Shown here: piece by piece, positions 42,961 to 56,300 of the stretch
Layout: every line of letters starts with the position of its first letter
How positions within the stretch are numbered: position 1 is the stretch's first letter
Origin: Amborella trichopoda
Taxonomy: Eukaryota; Streptophyta; Magnoliopsida; Amborellales; Amborellaceae
Direction of reading: 5' to 3'
NCBI RefSeq assembly: GCF_000471905.2
Contig: NW_006495906.1
Span: 604,222 to 668,221 of the forward strand
DNA: 64,000 nucleotides
The notes under the pieces: model-generated
What the model was told of the DNA's origin: nothing
Databases searched by the model: none
Seen by the model: only the letters and a program-made list of their open reading frames with translations
Translations under genes and position numbers: made by a program

Positions 42961-44733
42961 CTCTCTCCCTCCCCAAAGGGTAAGACTTTCTCCCTCTTCT
43001 TCTCTCTTCTCTCCCCTTTTCTCTTCCCCCTCCCGATCTTGATGATCTTCAGGTCTTCTTCTGAGCTCAAATTGACATTCAACGTCCCTTTGACGATGGC
43101 CATCAAGTTTCCATCTAATTTATGCTTGAAAAGCTCGATGTGAGTTTTAACCTCTTCAAAAATCGGATCACATTCAGCTTCTGCCTCTGCTTGATCCGAT
43201 GAGGAAAGGTCTGACTCACCTTTGTGAATTAAGTTTTCCATTATAGGATTTGTTGAGTCTTCTACCTCTTCAAAAATGTTTTTCTTGGAGAAATCTACAT
43301 TTTCATTAGATTTGTCCAGTTTTTTTATCAATTTTAACATCAATTCTCCATGTGGGGTTAGCACAAATGACATAAGGGAGAGAGGGCGGGGTACTCCTGT
43401 GGGTACCCTACACATACTTGCTTTTAGAATAAGTGTTTATTGATGTCAGTGAAAGACTTTTAGTGAGTTAGAGGACATCAGAGCGAGGGATCAATTTCGT
43501 TCCGAGCCCTATTGGAAGGTCGAGAAAGCGTGGTCCCGATTAGGGTTTGCCTCTCAGCTACTCAAGCTGAGTGGCGCGAGATGATGCTTGACTTGGAGGT
43601 GTGTGTGCTTATTGTAAAACAAGATTTTTGAAGTTTTTGTTGAACCAAGAACATCGATCAAAGGTGTAATGCTCCATTGGCCCGGGTCCCAAAGTCTCGA
43701 GGCTCTAGTGGGTAGATTAATGATATTTCCCATTTGTTTGTTTAAAGGAACCGGGATTATAAAGTTAAGATTTTAAATACCAATGAGGATAAACTTAATC
43801 AGCCCTTAGGGCCCCTCATAATTTTTGGTGAGAGTGAGTGGGCACCCTAGCCTTTCTCGATCCTTTTTTGCTTTCAACACTTGGGGATTCTGTGATCGTC
43901 GTGGATATCCCTTCTTCCATGGATCTTAGGTCATGTGCAATATGAAAGACTTGGATTAAATGCGTGTGTCAGGCTTTGGGCGACCCATAATTGTACTTTT
44001 CATAGCATAATCAAATTTGGTAGAAATAAGGTGAGCTTCAGAATTTTTCGAGAGGAGAATTGTCCGCCTTGAAAATTAAAGTAGTGCATCGAGGTTCATC
44101 ATATATTACTAGAGGGGCGTCACTACTCCCCAGGTCATTGACGCCCCATGACTGATCAAGAATCAGTAGATTGACCTTTTGAGGTTGGTCAGAAAAAATC
44201 ATAACCACCCTTTGATCCATAGGAATTTTGAGCCACTGGTGAAGTGTCGAGACTATGGCCTGATTTTCATGAAACCAAAGCCGCCCTAGAAGCAGGTTAA
44301 ATGAGGGAACTATATCTAAGACATAAAATTTCACTATCTACGATATAGGTCCTATCATGAGAGCTAGCTGCATAATGCCCTATGCATGCCTCTTACTCTC
44401 ATTAGGTTGGGATGGTGAGCTGAGAGGGTTTTAAAAGAGTTAGGTCTATGCATATTCTCCCCAATGTCCTTATTGGAGAGATGTTGATGGCTCCCCATTA
44501 TCTATAAGTACCTGAGGAATCCCAATGCCCCGTGACATGGACAGTTATGTAAAGTGCCCAATTGCGGTATAGGTCAAAGTTGGGGGGAAGATCATTTTCA
44601 CTACAAGTGATGGGCATTGAAGCCATCAATTAGATGATCATCCCATTGAATTCATTTGGTCCCGTATTGGGGGAGACTTGTGCCTTTCAGAGCATGCTCG
44701 CAATTTGGCACCAGTGGGTTGGGGAACTCCGTT
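42961..44733 (-). pseudogene. Inverted Tat-like gag-pol fragment with protease
   Basis: On the minus strand from about 44530 to 44038 the order is VLIDNGEP (protease active site, DNGS-like with the Ser lost), TLGRICIDLTLLKPSQLTIPT after a frame change, then FYVLDIVPSFNLLLGRLWFHENQAIVSTLHQWLKIP. This is the C-terminal half of a Tat/Athila-type aspartic protease and the segment after it. A further minus frame, 43415-42888, is acidic and charged (FEEVEDSTNPIMEN, SSSDQAEAEAECDP) and runs into the CT-rich block. No RT was seen. It probably remains from a third Tat-like insertion. Confidence 0.65.
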
Positions 44734-45545
44734 TGAATGTATTTTTCAACACCTTGGTCCTTGATGCGAAATAAAGAGGAAGCAAGTCAATAAAGCATGC
44801 AAAAACAATGGAAATTTTAACAGTATCATAATGGCCCTAGAATTGGTCAAGATCTTCATCAACACTCCAAAAGGCCACCTACCAAGTTTTATCGCGATCA
44901 GATATGTCTAAGACACCGAACATAAAGAAACAATTTCAGAAAAAAAAATTAGCCTTTAGCACCCTAAAATGGACCCCGTAACTAGAGCTATATTTTTAGT
45001 ATGTAAAATTGCTTTGGGACTACCACCATTAGATCCGGAACAGTCGAAAACCCCTTTGGGTCAAGTTTTGATTTAATCGGGCACTCCAGACAACAATTTA
45101 AGACGACAAAATCTTCATCCAGACATGAAATTGAGCCGCGCTTGTTGCAACGTGATCGTGACGGCATGATCAGAGCAATTGAGCAAAGAAACAGAAGAAA
45201 AACATCAAGAAATGAGCACACAATTGATCCAAAGTTTTCAAGATTCAAGAAAATTTCAAGTTTCATGATCATGGTTTAAAAACATGATTTATGGCTTGAA
45301 ATTGGTATCAAATAGATCGCCATGCCGAGCCCTATAAGAAAACAATTATCTTTTAATCAAACGGGCATCAAAACAACCCCGAATCAGTCATGGAAGATCA
45401 CGCGAGTTCTCGGGCAGCAGCAAGGACCGTTATGAAATTCCACACATTGTTAGGTAGGGGAAAAACAGTAATTTTGCAACCATTTTTTGAATTTATTTCA
45501 ATTCAATTAAAACGTAATTATCTTCAATTTTAGGTAGATTTTGGG

Positions 45546-45580
45546 CATCCACCCATGTTTGGGCCCAATTCTATATAAAC
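45546..45580 (+). promoter_or_regulatory. Conserved box and TATA of LTR copy 3
   Basis: catccacccatgtttggg is followed by cccaattctatataaac (TATA at 45572-45579). An aataaag at about 45629 lies 50 bp downstream, in the region expected to be R. Confidence 0.7.
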
Positions 45581-45944
45581 ATGTAAAAGCTTCATTGTAA
45601 AGCACCTTGGATTCATTTCTTCAATCAAGGAATAAAGTTTGGATTTTTGCTTTAGTTCGTGGCTGCATCTTGGAAAAAGAGAGAGGAGAGAAACGAAAAG
45701 GGTCGATACCCTTCGATACGGTAATTTTCTCTCTCCTCCTCTTTTATCTCTCACCTCTTTCTCTTTCTCTCCTCCCCTCTTTCTTTCTCTTCTTCGCATC
45801 TTTATCTCTCTCTCTTCTTCTTCTCATCTCTATCTCTCTCTCTCTTCTTCTCATATTTCTCTCTCTTTCTCTCTCTTCTCATCCTTATCACTCTTTCTCT
45901 CTCTTCTTCTTGTCTCTACCTCTCATTTTCTCTCCTCTCTTTCG

Positions 45945-46650
45945 AACACAGCCAACGATGCTTAGGCCGCCTGTGCCTTTCTCTCTCCTCTCTTCCTAAT
46001 GCAGTTGGTGATGCTTAGCGCCGCCTGTTTTCTCTCGCTCCTCTCTACTTAACCCAACCGATGATGCTTAACGTCGCTTGTGTTCTCTCTCCTCTCTTCT
46101 TAGCACAATCGACGATGCTTAACACCGCCTGTGTCCTTCTCTCTTCTTTCTTTTAACACAGTCGGCGATGCTCAGTGTAACCTGTGTCTTCTCTCTCTTC
46201 TTTGACTAACATAGCCAGTGAATCTCAGTATCGCTTGTGTCTTATCTCTCCCCTTCTTCGAACACAGCCGACAATGCTCAGTGTTGACTGTTTCTTTTCT
46301 CTCCTCTTCTTCTAACATAGCCAGCGATGCTCAGTGTCGATTGTGTCTTATCTATCTCCTTCTTCTAACACAGCTGGTGATGCTCAGCTTCGACTGTGTC
46401 TTATCTCTCCTCTTCTTCTAACACAGCCAGTGATACTCAGCACCGACTGTGTCTTATCTCTCTTCTTTTTTTAACACAGACGACGTTAGCATATCGCTGT
46501 CTATGTCCTCTCTTTCTTCTTCTTTTAACACAGTCGGCGAAGCTTAAGCACCGCCTACATCTTCTCAAGCATCTTCTCCCGCCATAGCCGGCGAAGCTTA
46601 GCGCGGTCTGTGTCTCCTTCTTTCTCTCCCTTCTCTCTTCAAGTCATAGC
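45945..46650 (+). repeat. 53-bp palindromic tandem repeat array in U5 (LTR copy 3)
   Basis: About 13 units. Starts at 46260, 46313, 46366 and 46419 are exactly 53 bp apart. The unit is taacacagtcggcgatgctc, then agcgccgactgtgtc, then a CT-rich spacer. Arms cacagtcggcg and cgccgactgtg are perfect reverse complements around an 8-base loop in the consensus; individual units carry mismatches. Confidence 0.92.
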
Positions 46651-47511
46651 CAAAGGAGACATATCACTGACCAAGTTTCCTTCTTCCCCTCTTGTTTCCG
46701 TCTGTACCTTTGCACCTTCCGTCTCTCTTTTCTCACACTCTTCCCCTCCTTTCTTTCTCTTCCTCTCCCTCTTTATGTTCTATGTTTCTTCTCTTATCTT
46801 ACTTCTCATTCTCTCTCTATCATCTCCATTCTTTCTGTTATTATTTCGTTTGATTAAGAGGGGTCGAGATTAGCCTTCCATGGTAGTCTTGTCGTCCAGC
46901 CATAATGTTGTTTTACAAGAATTATTGTGTCCCGATTTATTGCCATAACAGACTAACCATCATGTCCAGCTAGTCAGTATTGGTATTGACGTCTAGTAGT
47001 AATTCTGTTGAGCCGGTCTGAGTTACCGAGCCTGTTTTACTACCATGTCAAGCCAATTACCTTCCAGCTTAGTCATTGTGTTGATCTCCCTTCCTGGTCA
47101 AATTCTTCTCTCCCCCATCTTTCTTCTCTCATTATTCTCTTCTTCTTTTTGAATGTGCACGCTTGTGTACGCTCATTCAAAGGTAAGGTGAGGCCTGTTG
47201 ACCCACCTGTCTTGTAACATTTTCCATATGATTGCAAAAAAAAGGAGAATACAAGCCAGGGGAGGCGATTTCGAACTAGTTTTACTACTGGGTGGCTTTC
47301 TTCGTGATCTAAGAGGGCGCCCACGTGAGCCAGCCCCAGTAAGTCCCTAACCCACCTTAAATTCATCTCTCATCGGTTGGTAATATCTACGCTTATTCTC
47401 GAATGAGCTTCCTGAGAGAGCGATCTCAAAGTCTCGGGTCTCCTTGAAACCCGAGACACCTGTCGCCCGGTCATCCTGATCTGGAGGGCGAGATCGAGAT
47501 ACCTAACCAGC

Positions 47512-47528
47512 TTGGCAACTCCACTGGC
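47512..47528 (+). other. Candidate primer binding site of element B
   Basis: ttggcaactccactggc begins two bases after the LTR end. Tat-type elements often have a tggcgactccactgg-like sequence here. The matching tRNA was not determined. Confidence 0.5.
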
Positions 47529-48700
47529 ACTTACTACCCCTTAGTCAGACTTACTACCCCTTAGTCGGACTTACTACCACTCGGACTTACTACCTCTAAG
47601 TTTCTCCTTTTATTTTCCGTGTCTGCACTTATGGCTGCTGGGTTCTATAACCTATTTATCTGGATCGAGGATTTTCTTATCCCTGCAATCATGAGTGTCC
47701 ACAGGGAACAAGTTCCTCTAACTTCTTTCCCAACCCTTCTTTTGAGCAAAGACCCCAGGTCTAGCTCCCAGGTCTTAACCTGGATTAGCGTGAGGAGGGA
47801 CTTAAAAGTCCCTAACTCCCCATCTCCTCGCTTTGGTTGAACCTCCACCAAGGCGCCTTGCATCGGTAGCACATCTATTGCTGCAAGCCGCCTCCACCTT
47901 GCTATCGGCAGGTCACTTGTCTGTCATTTTGCTGAAGTACGTCGGAAGACTGCCCAGTCACTCTCTGCAAAAGGCAAACAAGTTGTCATTGCCCCTGTGG
48001 ATCACCACAAGGGTACCCCCCACACTCCTGCACCACCACGAGTCTCTATCCATAGAGGTTCAAGACATCGAGATGGAGACCCTGCGGCCTCCACCTCGGA
48101 CACACACCAGAAGGCTCGTGGGTTATCCACTCGAGCCACACCTCGAGTCAGCGTCCAAGATTAGACCTCCCAAGGCTAGGTCTTGTATATGCTGCTCATG
48201 TGCATCCCACTTCTCGGGGCAACGCCGTCAGTGTGTCAACCCGAGTACACAGGAGACGATCTTCTCGTCCTCCTACTCATCATACACAAGCCCACTCTAT
48301 AAAGGGCAGGCCTCCACCTGTTCTCTTGTAGACACTTGCTCACAATTCTCGGCCTCATAAGGACAGATCATTTGCTCCAGCCCAGGCTGACCCACAGGTC
48401 ACTCATGATCCTTCTTCATGGGACGCACATGCGTTGCCATCACAGACAGCCCCTCGCTCTCGACTCAGGCGTTCTCATGAGTCAACTCTGCTTGTGCCTG
48501 CACCTCCTTCTTCGAGCAAGCACCTTCATCCATGATACTCAAAGATCTTCCCCAAGAGCACCATATTGAACCTGCCCTGTCACTTCTGTCACATCTCTAA
48601 AGCCCACAAGAGAGCTCGGGGAACAGACCTTATGGAAGATCAAGTCCTTCATCCTTCCCGGCCACTGTCCCAAGACCGTTGAGGACCGATCCTCACGCGA
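47529..48700 (+). other. Leader of element B, possible decayed gag N-terminus
   Basis: The short motif gacttactaccccttagtcg is repeated at about 47530-47600. Frames 47833-48360 and 48336-48569 are proline/serine/histidine-rich and show no domain; they may be shadows of a decayed gag start. Confidence 0.4.
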
Positions 48701-50207
48701 TTGGCATACAAAAGTCGAGTTCAGTCAGGGCATACTGGCCCACTGCTGATCAATCTGCCACGTGCGACCCATCAAGTTTGCAAGCCCTCAACTACAACTA
48801 AGGCTAACCTCCCTGAAGAAACAATCAACGTGATGGTTATAGACGAACTTGATTTGCAGGAGGACTGCATGAACAAATTTGAAGATATGGAGCGCACAAT
48901 GACAAAGAAGATTGATCGCATAGACACCGCACGACAATCAACTAACCATGAGGTTAATTCTCACCACTCAGATGGTGCACCTCCAAGGAAACCCCTTCCC
49001 TCTGCCTCACAGGAAAATTCTGTTCCTCACCTAGTCTCGCATGAAGACATTGATGCTATGGTAACCCATAGCTTAAAGAAGAGGCAAATTCCGGGATTAC
49101 AGGATGCAACGCCTTATCAAAGGCCCTACCCTTCATACATTGACGAGGTCTCGTTTCCCTCAGATTACAAGAAAGGGAAGTTGCCCCTATTTAACAGAAC
49201 TATGTCCCCCAACCAGAATATCATCCACTTCCAAGTAGCATGTCGAGAATTAGCTGCTGATGAGAGACTCCTTCTCCGTCAGTTTGTTGAAACCCTTGAC
49301 AGCCCAGCTTTTCAGTGTTATGCTCAACTTCCCCCAAACTCAATGCATACTTGGGAGGAAATGGATAACCTGTTCCACCAGCGTTTCTATGAGGTCGAGA
49401 GAGAGGTTCAAACTATCGAGCTTTTCACCCTGACCCAAGACCCCGATGAGCCCGTGGACCAGTTCATATCAAGATGGAGAAATTTAGTTGCTCGCCATCC
49501 CAATCCCATGCCTGAGGAGGAAGCAGTCCAAACTTGCATGCGGAACATGCGACCTTAAATTGCTCTACAAGTCAAGGCCTCTAATCCGACTTCCATGCAA
49601 CAATTGATTTCTTAATCAGTCCGCATAGAAAGTCTAACACACCACCCTGGAGGGGTCACGACAACCGTCTACAAACTCGAGAAACAGCAATGGCAGCTCT
49701 CGGACTAACAACTGGGGCAGCCAACAAAAAGGAGTAATCAATACAGCCGTCACTGTCACTAATCCGAAGAAGGCTCCCTTCCAAACTTTGGACCTCTTCA
49801 AAGGGGTGAGCACAGTAAAAATAACGCCCCAGGTAGGCAAGCAACAACAATCGTACAACCGAGTACCCTTGTCGGGGAATCTTAATCCGGATGATTATTT
49901 CACCAAGCATAGGAACAAGGTCTACCCCTTTGAGAAGGAATGAGTCCTTGCACTGTTTTGCTTATTATTGGAACAGAATATGCTCGAGCTTTCAGAAGCC
50001 AAGTTCCCTGGGCAAGCTGGACTCGTTACTCAGGCAAAGTATTATGCTTATCATCGACGGATCAATCATCCTACAAATGACTGCTTCACGCAAAAAGATA
50101 TGATTGAGGCTCTGATTCAGAAGGATCATATAAAGCTTAAGGACTTAAAGAAATCATTCGGGGCAGCAGAAGCCTCCCATGCAATAACTGACCAAGAGGA
50201 AGATTAA
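48701..50207 (+). pseudogene. gag of element B
   Basis: Frame 48701-49558 (285 codons) contains a gag core: IIHFQVACRELAADERLLLR, FVETLDSPAFQCYAQLPP, WEEMDNLFHQRFYEVEREV, DPDEPVDQFISRWRNL. A stop at 49556 and frame changes follow. Frame 49968-50207 continues with QAKYYAYHRRINHPTNDCF, the position of the zinc knuckle, in which the first Cys is Tyr while H, H and C remain. It would have formed the particle shell. Confidence 0.78.
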
Positions 50208-51708
50208 GCCATTGATATCCTTCATGCCTTCTTTGTTATAATGCTTCAGGAAGGTTTAATCACACCAAAACAAGTAAGGCACCCCGATGCCTTGCGCAGG
50301 GGACTGAAGACCATTGGTGCCCGTATCACCAAGTATGGGGCCACTACCTGTGGGAATGCATCAGTTTCCATGATATATTCACAAAGAAAATGTGGGGATG
50401 TCAAAAGTTTTACAATGTTGCAGTAAGTGATCCCCAAACCATTGCTCCATAGGTGCAAGAGGATCTCCCAACACAAGAAGTTCCTAATAATGATTCAGAC
50501 TCTATTGAACCTTCGACTTCCCTGCCATGGATAGTCCACCATGGGCGAAGCAAACTCAACTCTTTACGGCGAGAAGCAATTCGCCAAGCTAGGGTTGTTC
50601 ACAAGCCTAGAGATAAGAATCAAACACCACCTCAGAAAACCAGAAGGAGACAGACACCAAGGGTTGCTCACCTGAGAAACAAGACTGCTCAACCTCTAGT
50701 TGAGCAGGAATTTCTCAGGCCTCTTCCCCAACTTCCAACTTTATTGGACTTATCCCTGACACGATCCTTCTTCCTTTTCCATCCCATCAAGAAGATGTCC
50801 CTGTGTCATCCTTGCCTCCGCACACGTCCAATGAGGGTGACGACGAGAAAAGCACTCCCCAACGGTCTAAGCAAGGGAAAGACCTAAAAGACCCTCTACA
50901 CACATCCAACCCTGGTGATGATGTAATAAGCTGCCCAGATCGGTCTGATGAGGGGAACGACCTTAAAAGTCCCCCACTTTCTAACCCTTCTCCTTCTTCT
51001 TTTTATGCCTCTCATTCTTCCTCTCTTATGTCTCCTGCAGGTACATCCTTGAAATGTTCAGACTTCGAGGCTCTTGATAGAGAATTCGAAGGAATCAATA
51101 TAAGCAGGACGCAACGAAAGCTGTTGAAAAAGATGCTGGCCTAGACAACAGGATTATTAATAGTTGTTGATGCCTTGGCAACTAAAGCTAAAGCAAAGGA
51201 ACCTTCTTCAAAGAAGCACAAAAAGTCAAAATTGAAGAAACCCCAGTGGCCCCCTGAGCCTGACTTCGAACAGAGATTAAGAGAATCAAGAGGGCGTGCT
51301 TCCATGATCAAGGGGCATGTCATATGGTGCAAAACTCAAGAGCATCACCCAGCACGAGACAAATTAGCCTAAGATCTAGGAAAATGTTGTAGCCTGCACC
51401 TCAGAAGTCAGGCACCTAGAAGTTTCCTAGTTCGTCACTACGCCCTAATCTAAATACCAGTCTGCCTATCCTTCAGCCCCCTAGACTCCTTTTTAATCCC
51501 AATACCTCAAACAATCCACCAATTCTCCAATTCCATATGATACCTCTGACTGAATCGCTTCCAAAGCCTCAAACGTCCATCACCCTAACCAAGCCCGTTG
51601 TGCAATTGAATCAACCCACGGGCTAAAATAAACCTCTTCCACCCAAACTTGCTCCTCAACCCAAGACTAGGAGCACAAAGTCTTGACTAAGAAAAGGAGA
51701 AATATGAT
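50208..51708 (+). pseudogene. gag-protease linker of element B
   Basis: Charged, low-complexity plus-strand frames (50453-50887, 50803-51144, 51175-51372 with KKHKKSKLKKPQWPPEPDF) are separated by stops and frame changes. No enzyme motif. They lie between gag and the protease. Confidence 0.45.
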
Positions 51709-52480
51709 GTGATAGGGCATCTGCGGAAGCTTCCATCTCTCCTCAGTATCTATGACGCCCTCATGCTCTTGAATGATTACTGGATGGATTTGGTTCAGGC
51801 TCTCTCTAACCCTGAGGTGTATGAGACCGAAGTAAAACCTATTGAAGTGGACCCGATGGTTTTAGAAGGACGCATGCCAATCACCTTTTCAGAGGGCGAT
51901 CTGCAGCTGGGGGAAAAGTTTCATAATCACCCTCTCTTTGTCACTGACGAATTACATGCATGCCCCATCAACAGAATTATGTTAGATGGAGGGTCGGCTG
52001 TCAACCTTATTCCAAGGAGGATACTTACTCGATTAGGGTTAGGGTCCGAAGATCTTACTCCAACCCACGTCACAGTTCAAGGATTCAACCAGTCAAAAGA
52101 GAAGCCAGCTAGCATGATTCGCCTTCATTTTAAGGTCTGTGAACTGAATGGTTACGCCTAGTTTCATGTAATCGACACCAACACTTCCTACAACATTCTC
52201 CTTGGTCGGCCATCCAGGGGTGGTTCCATCGACATTGCACCAATGCTTCAAGTATAATCAAGATGGGAGACAGCATACGATCTATGCTGACAAAAGACTG
52301 TTCCCTGTAGCCGAAACCCGCTATGCTGATGATAAATATTACTTCACAGATCCAGTGTTGCCTCAGAAGCTGAATGAGGGGGATCACAAGTCTACAACAA
52401 AGATGCGATCTTCGCCCCACGAAGATGTTGAGTACATGGGGAGAACATTGGTAAGTTTGTTCAAAGAGGAAGAAAGGTAA
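51709..52480 (+). pseudogene. Aspartic protease region of element B
   Basis: Frame 51709-52161 has VLEGRMPITFSEGDLQLG, then the active-site loop RIMLDGGSAVNLIP (Asp retained, DGGS as in Tat elements) and the downstream VTVQGFNQSKEKPASMIRL. After a stop, FHVIDTNTSYNILLGRP is readable at 52162-52214. A frame change leads into frame 52202-52480 with VPSTLHQCFKYNQDG and YADKRLFPVAETRYADD. The protease would cut the polyprotein. Here it is split over at least two frames. Confidence 0.8.
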
Positions 52481-53352
52481 GGTAAAACTCTCTTCTAGCA
52501 TCCCCACAATCATCCCCAAAGAAACTCCGTCTTCACTTAAAGAGGGTCCTCGCCCTCTACTCCTAGTTCTGGGCCACCTGGCTCAGAAAATGAACTGGAG
52601 GTCATTCTTGAGGTTGAGCAAGTCATGGGGATAGAATTCCAGCTCCAAAGATCACTTATACACCGGACCATCAAAAAGTCCTACATATCCCCATTTCACT
52701 CTTGAAAGCAGAAGTGGCGTGTCAATCGCCGCAAAAGGTTTTTCAAAATCCAGTTTTTATAAGTATAGAGGATGCTCCTCGGACCAATGACCAGCCACAA
52801 ATTCTAATCTTCCCTGGTCTGGCAGGAGGAGAGTAGTTTGAGAAAGGCCAATATTCTCCCCCTCAAGAGCAGGATCTCCTAGCAAACTTAGGAAGTGAAG
52901 TTTGCAATCTCTAGATCCAATTGGAGGTTATGCGTATTGCTTCAAATCATCTCAAGGAGTTCGTGCCTGAGACCAAAAGTTATGATAGGTTTGAAGTCAA
53001 TGCACCACTAATGGAGGCCAAATCCCCTCTTGACTAGACTATCTATAGTGACCAGGCTCATCAAATGATGAAGAAAATGAACTATGACCCCTTGGTTAAT
53101 CAAACATTAACAAGAGAAAAAACAATGACTCCCCATTTCGAAGCTATCCAAGCCACGGTAGCCCATCATGGGACTAAGAAAGGCCTGGGTTATTAGCCCC
53201 TGGAGACAATAAATATGTCGAGACGTATTTAATCCAAAAACAAAATCACATGAGGTGCAACAAAGAAGGAGGAGAATGAAATCATGCAGCAAAGTAAGCT
53301 AGAAAAGAAAAAGAAGCATCTTATTCATGAGTATAAACGTTTTTTACAAGTG
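52481..53352 (+). pseudogene. Post-protease linker of element B, pol end point
   Basis: Plus-strand reading with stops gives QAHQMMKKMNYDPLVNQTLT and HHGTKKGLGYxPLE near 53050-53210. In Tat elements these two blocks lie just before reverse transcriptase. RT does not follow; the sequence passes directly to the 3' end of the antisense frame. I place the deletion or replacement of RT to integrase at about 53220-53350. Confidence 0.6.
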
Positions 53353-56300
53353 CTAGTAAAAGAAAATACATTTTAAACAATGATCAATTATCTTATTGAT
53401 CTCTGCACTGAATGTCGCAGGAGAAGTCTCGGCGCCCTGGACATGCTCCTTCAGTTCGGCCACCATTTGAGTCTCCTCCTCCATCGCCACAGTTTCAGAC
53501 TCAATAGTGCGAGTGAGGTCGGATAAATCCGCAACCAAAGAGGCCTCCATAGCCCTCCTCTGAATCATCTCTGTCTCAAGACCAGCAAATTCCTGCCTTA
53601 ATATTCACATCTCTTCTCTTACTTCGATCATCCTCTTATAGCTTCCTTGCACCTCCTTCTTGAGATCCTACTGACGGCCAGTGATAGTGGCCTTCTTCTC
53701 ATTACAGGAATCTATCTCCTCACGATCACGCAAGATGGACTCCTCTAAGGAGGCTAACCTACTGGTCTCCACCTCATGATGCAGCATTCCTGATCGCCAG
53801 CTTTCCACCTCATTTAGCATTGCATTAAAATGGGAAAGGACTTCTGGCGCATTGCCAACCACAATAGTCGCGGCAACAAATTTCCTAAGCTTGGTCAATG
53901 CCTCGCCCAGTTCATTGAAAGGTACCTCCCTTAGACCCTGAAGGCCTGCACGAAGCATGCCTACAATCATACCAGAAACTCTACTAAAAATGGGCCTGGA
54001 TGATGCCGCTGGGATTGCTACTGCTGAAGAGACTCCGGCTTTAAGGACCGGGCTTGTAAATGTGATAACCATCTAAGCCGCTGGCTCCTCTGAAACGATG
54101 GCAAAGCCCAAAGCTTCTTGCACCTTGGACCTTGAGGCCGCCCCAGCCTCAACTTGCCTGGATTCTTCAACACCATTCTCGTTGCTTTGACCCTCGCCTA
54201 TGGGGCCTCCACTTCTGTCCCAACAGGTGCCGAGGAAGCCCGTTCCCCTTGCTCCTCACCCACCTAAACTGCCACGTCAGCATTGGCAAGTTCAAGAGCT
54301 TCTTCCTCCCTTTGGCCTTCGCCAGTCAGCAATTCAGCCCCAGCCATGGTTTCTTCCATCTGGCCTACATCCTCAACAGCCAGAACCTCCGCTACGAAAA
54401 GCTCATCTCGTTCATTTTCACTATCTGTGCTCTCAGGGGCAGCAGCCTCTAGAAACTCATGGGCGTCATGAACCATGAGCCCTTCTTCTTGAACCATCAT
54501 CCATACCTCAGTCGGGGAACTAAACCCTTGAAGCACAGTGGCCACATCAGCATCAGATTCCCTTCCTGGAGCCGTTGCTATGGGGCCTTCAACCTCATCA
54601 GTCTCCATCGGAGCCGGCTTTGACTCAGGAACAACCCTTGGACTTAGAGGCACCTACCCAAGATATGTAGTCATTTACCAGTCAAAAGATATAACAATGG
54701 GTTCAAAACAGCCGGAGTCGTTTGCTTTAGTCTCTGAAGAAGAAGAAAACAATTCAGGAGAGACAGAAGATGGTGGAGAAATGCAGAAGGTGACATTAGG
54801 GAAGTTGCTAAATGATCAGAGGAGGAAGAGCTACCTTCTGGTTTCGAGATCACGGGAAGTTTGGCACCCCTACGCCTCCGAGTATGCCCACTAACTTGAG
54901 TCGGTGCACGAGTGCCGGTAAGGGCGAAGCGTTTCCTTTTCTTTCCCTCTGCCGGAGGAGGAACAACTGCTTCAATACTCCCTCCTTGAGAAGGTCTTCC
55001 AGCCAACCTACTGTGAGGATCACTCCCGATCAGTGCGTTCAAGTCCTGAATGGGATGCCCCTCATAATCTGGGACCTTTCGGCCCTCATTCCACTCGAAG
55101 ATGGAACTAAGATTATAAAAAATGCTCCCAGTTCTCATCTTCATCGCAATAAATTCTGGCGAGGTGTCATCGACTGCTATCTCACATGGAATCCCTAAAG
55201 CTTGCCAGTTAGAGGGATATTCCAAGGCAAAAAACCTCGCCAAGAGCAGAAGTATCCGTTAGTTTCCTCTGCCTGGTATCCTGACGCCGGTTACTGTTCT
55301 CCCCTTTCCAAGGGTGATCAGCGTCCCAATATCCTTTGCTGGTAATTCTCCACCAGTTTTCATAAGCCTCAATCATTCAAATCCTCCTGCCGAAGTGACG
55401 TAACACATAATTGCTGACCTCTGTCATATCTAGACATGTGGACCAAGCAGCACTTGCGGAGAGTCCCAACCTCTTCCGTTTTCCCCCATGTTCACCTTGC
55501 CTCGACGCTTTTCGAAAAACACGAAGAAGGGGTAGCTCTGATCAAGCCCATGTTGACGGGCGAGGCGGTGGGGGAAATGCCCTTCTAATCTGGCAATGTA
55601 CGGAGTCCGATAAGGTAGAACTCCTCCTCTAATGCTCAGGATGAACATGAATTTCCTAATGGTTGTTGGAGTGCCGTCTAGCTCCTTCCCCAATTCATCA
55701 ATGAAAGCACGATCCGTAAAGTTCCCAACCGAAAATGGGACCCACCGCATGTTTAAGGAGTCATTCCCAAATAACTCCTAGCTTACCATGGGGTATGGAA
55801 GATAGCCTTTTGGTTGGTAATCCTCACCAAGAAGGGCCACAGTTTGTTCCCCGTGCCCTGGTTCCTGACATACATGGGAGGGAAATAGGCCCCTAGCCAC
55901 CCGTATACGTAATGGATGGGGAATGGAGTCTTAAAATTCCCAAGAATGGCCTCTCCTCCAACAATGCCATTCCCACCCTCCTTACGTTTGTAAGCCTTTC
56001 CACGGGAGATGGTCCCAAATCCATGGTAAATTTTGCACAAAATTGGTTGAGCAAGGGCATATTCACACCCTCATGGCATGTCACAAGCTACATAGAAGGT
56101 GCCTGGACGAATGTCATCTGCCCCTTCAAGAAGCACGAACTTGCGTAGAAATAAGGCCAAATAGGCGGCCAAGAAGACACAATCATCGCTGGTCTCTGAT
56201 TGATACACGGGAGGTGTCCCCTTCATAACTGCCTTCCCTTTCCCTCTCGAAGGCACCGCCTTTGGGATAGTCCCCACAAACGAATTTCAACCATTCGGTC

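Larger units (their letters stand above)
44734..47509 (+). repeat. 5' LTR of element B (long LTR copy 3)
   Basis: It starts TGAATGTATTTTTCAACACC and ends cctaacca at 47509. It is colinear with 61265-64000: aataaagaggaagca, aaggccacct, ggaccccgta, the block at 45120-45300, the TATA region, CT-rich U5, the hairpin array, then aagaggggtcgagattagcc and gtcttgtcgtc near 46860-46900. At 2776 bp it is unusually long. Frames inside it (for example 45607-45999) are CT-tract artefacts. Confidence 0.88.

Noticed and set aside
44705-44730. ttggcaccagtggg followed by ggggaac, which resembles a tRNA-Asp-type primer site just before LTR copy 3.
   Set aside because: A primer site should follow, not precede, a 5' LTR on this strand. 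It may come from an older insertion but has no LTR to its left that I can identify.
54132-55632. Plus-strand frames opposite the antisense PMD gene (for example 54538-54894 and 54812-55198).
   Set aside because: They show no recognisable domain, while the minus-strand frames over the same span carry PMD blocks, so the plus frames are shadows.
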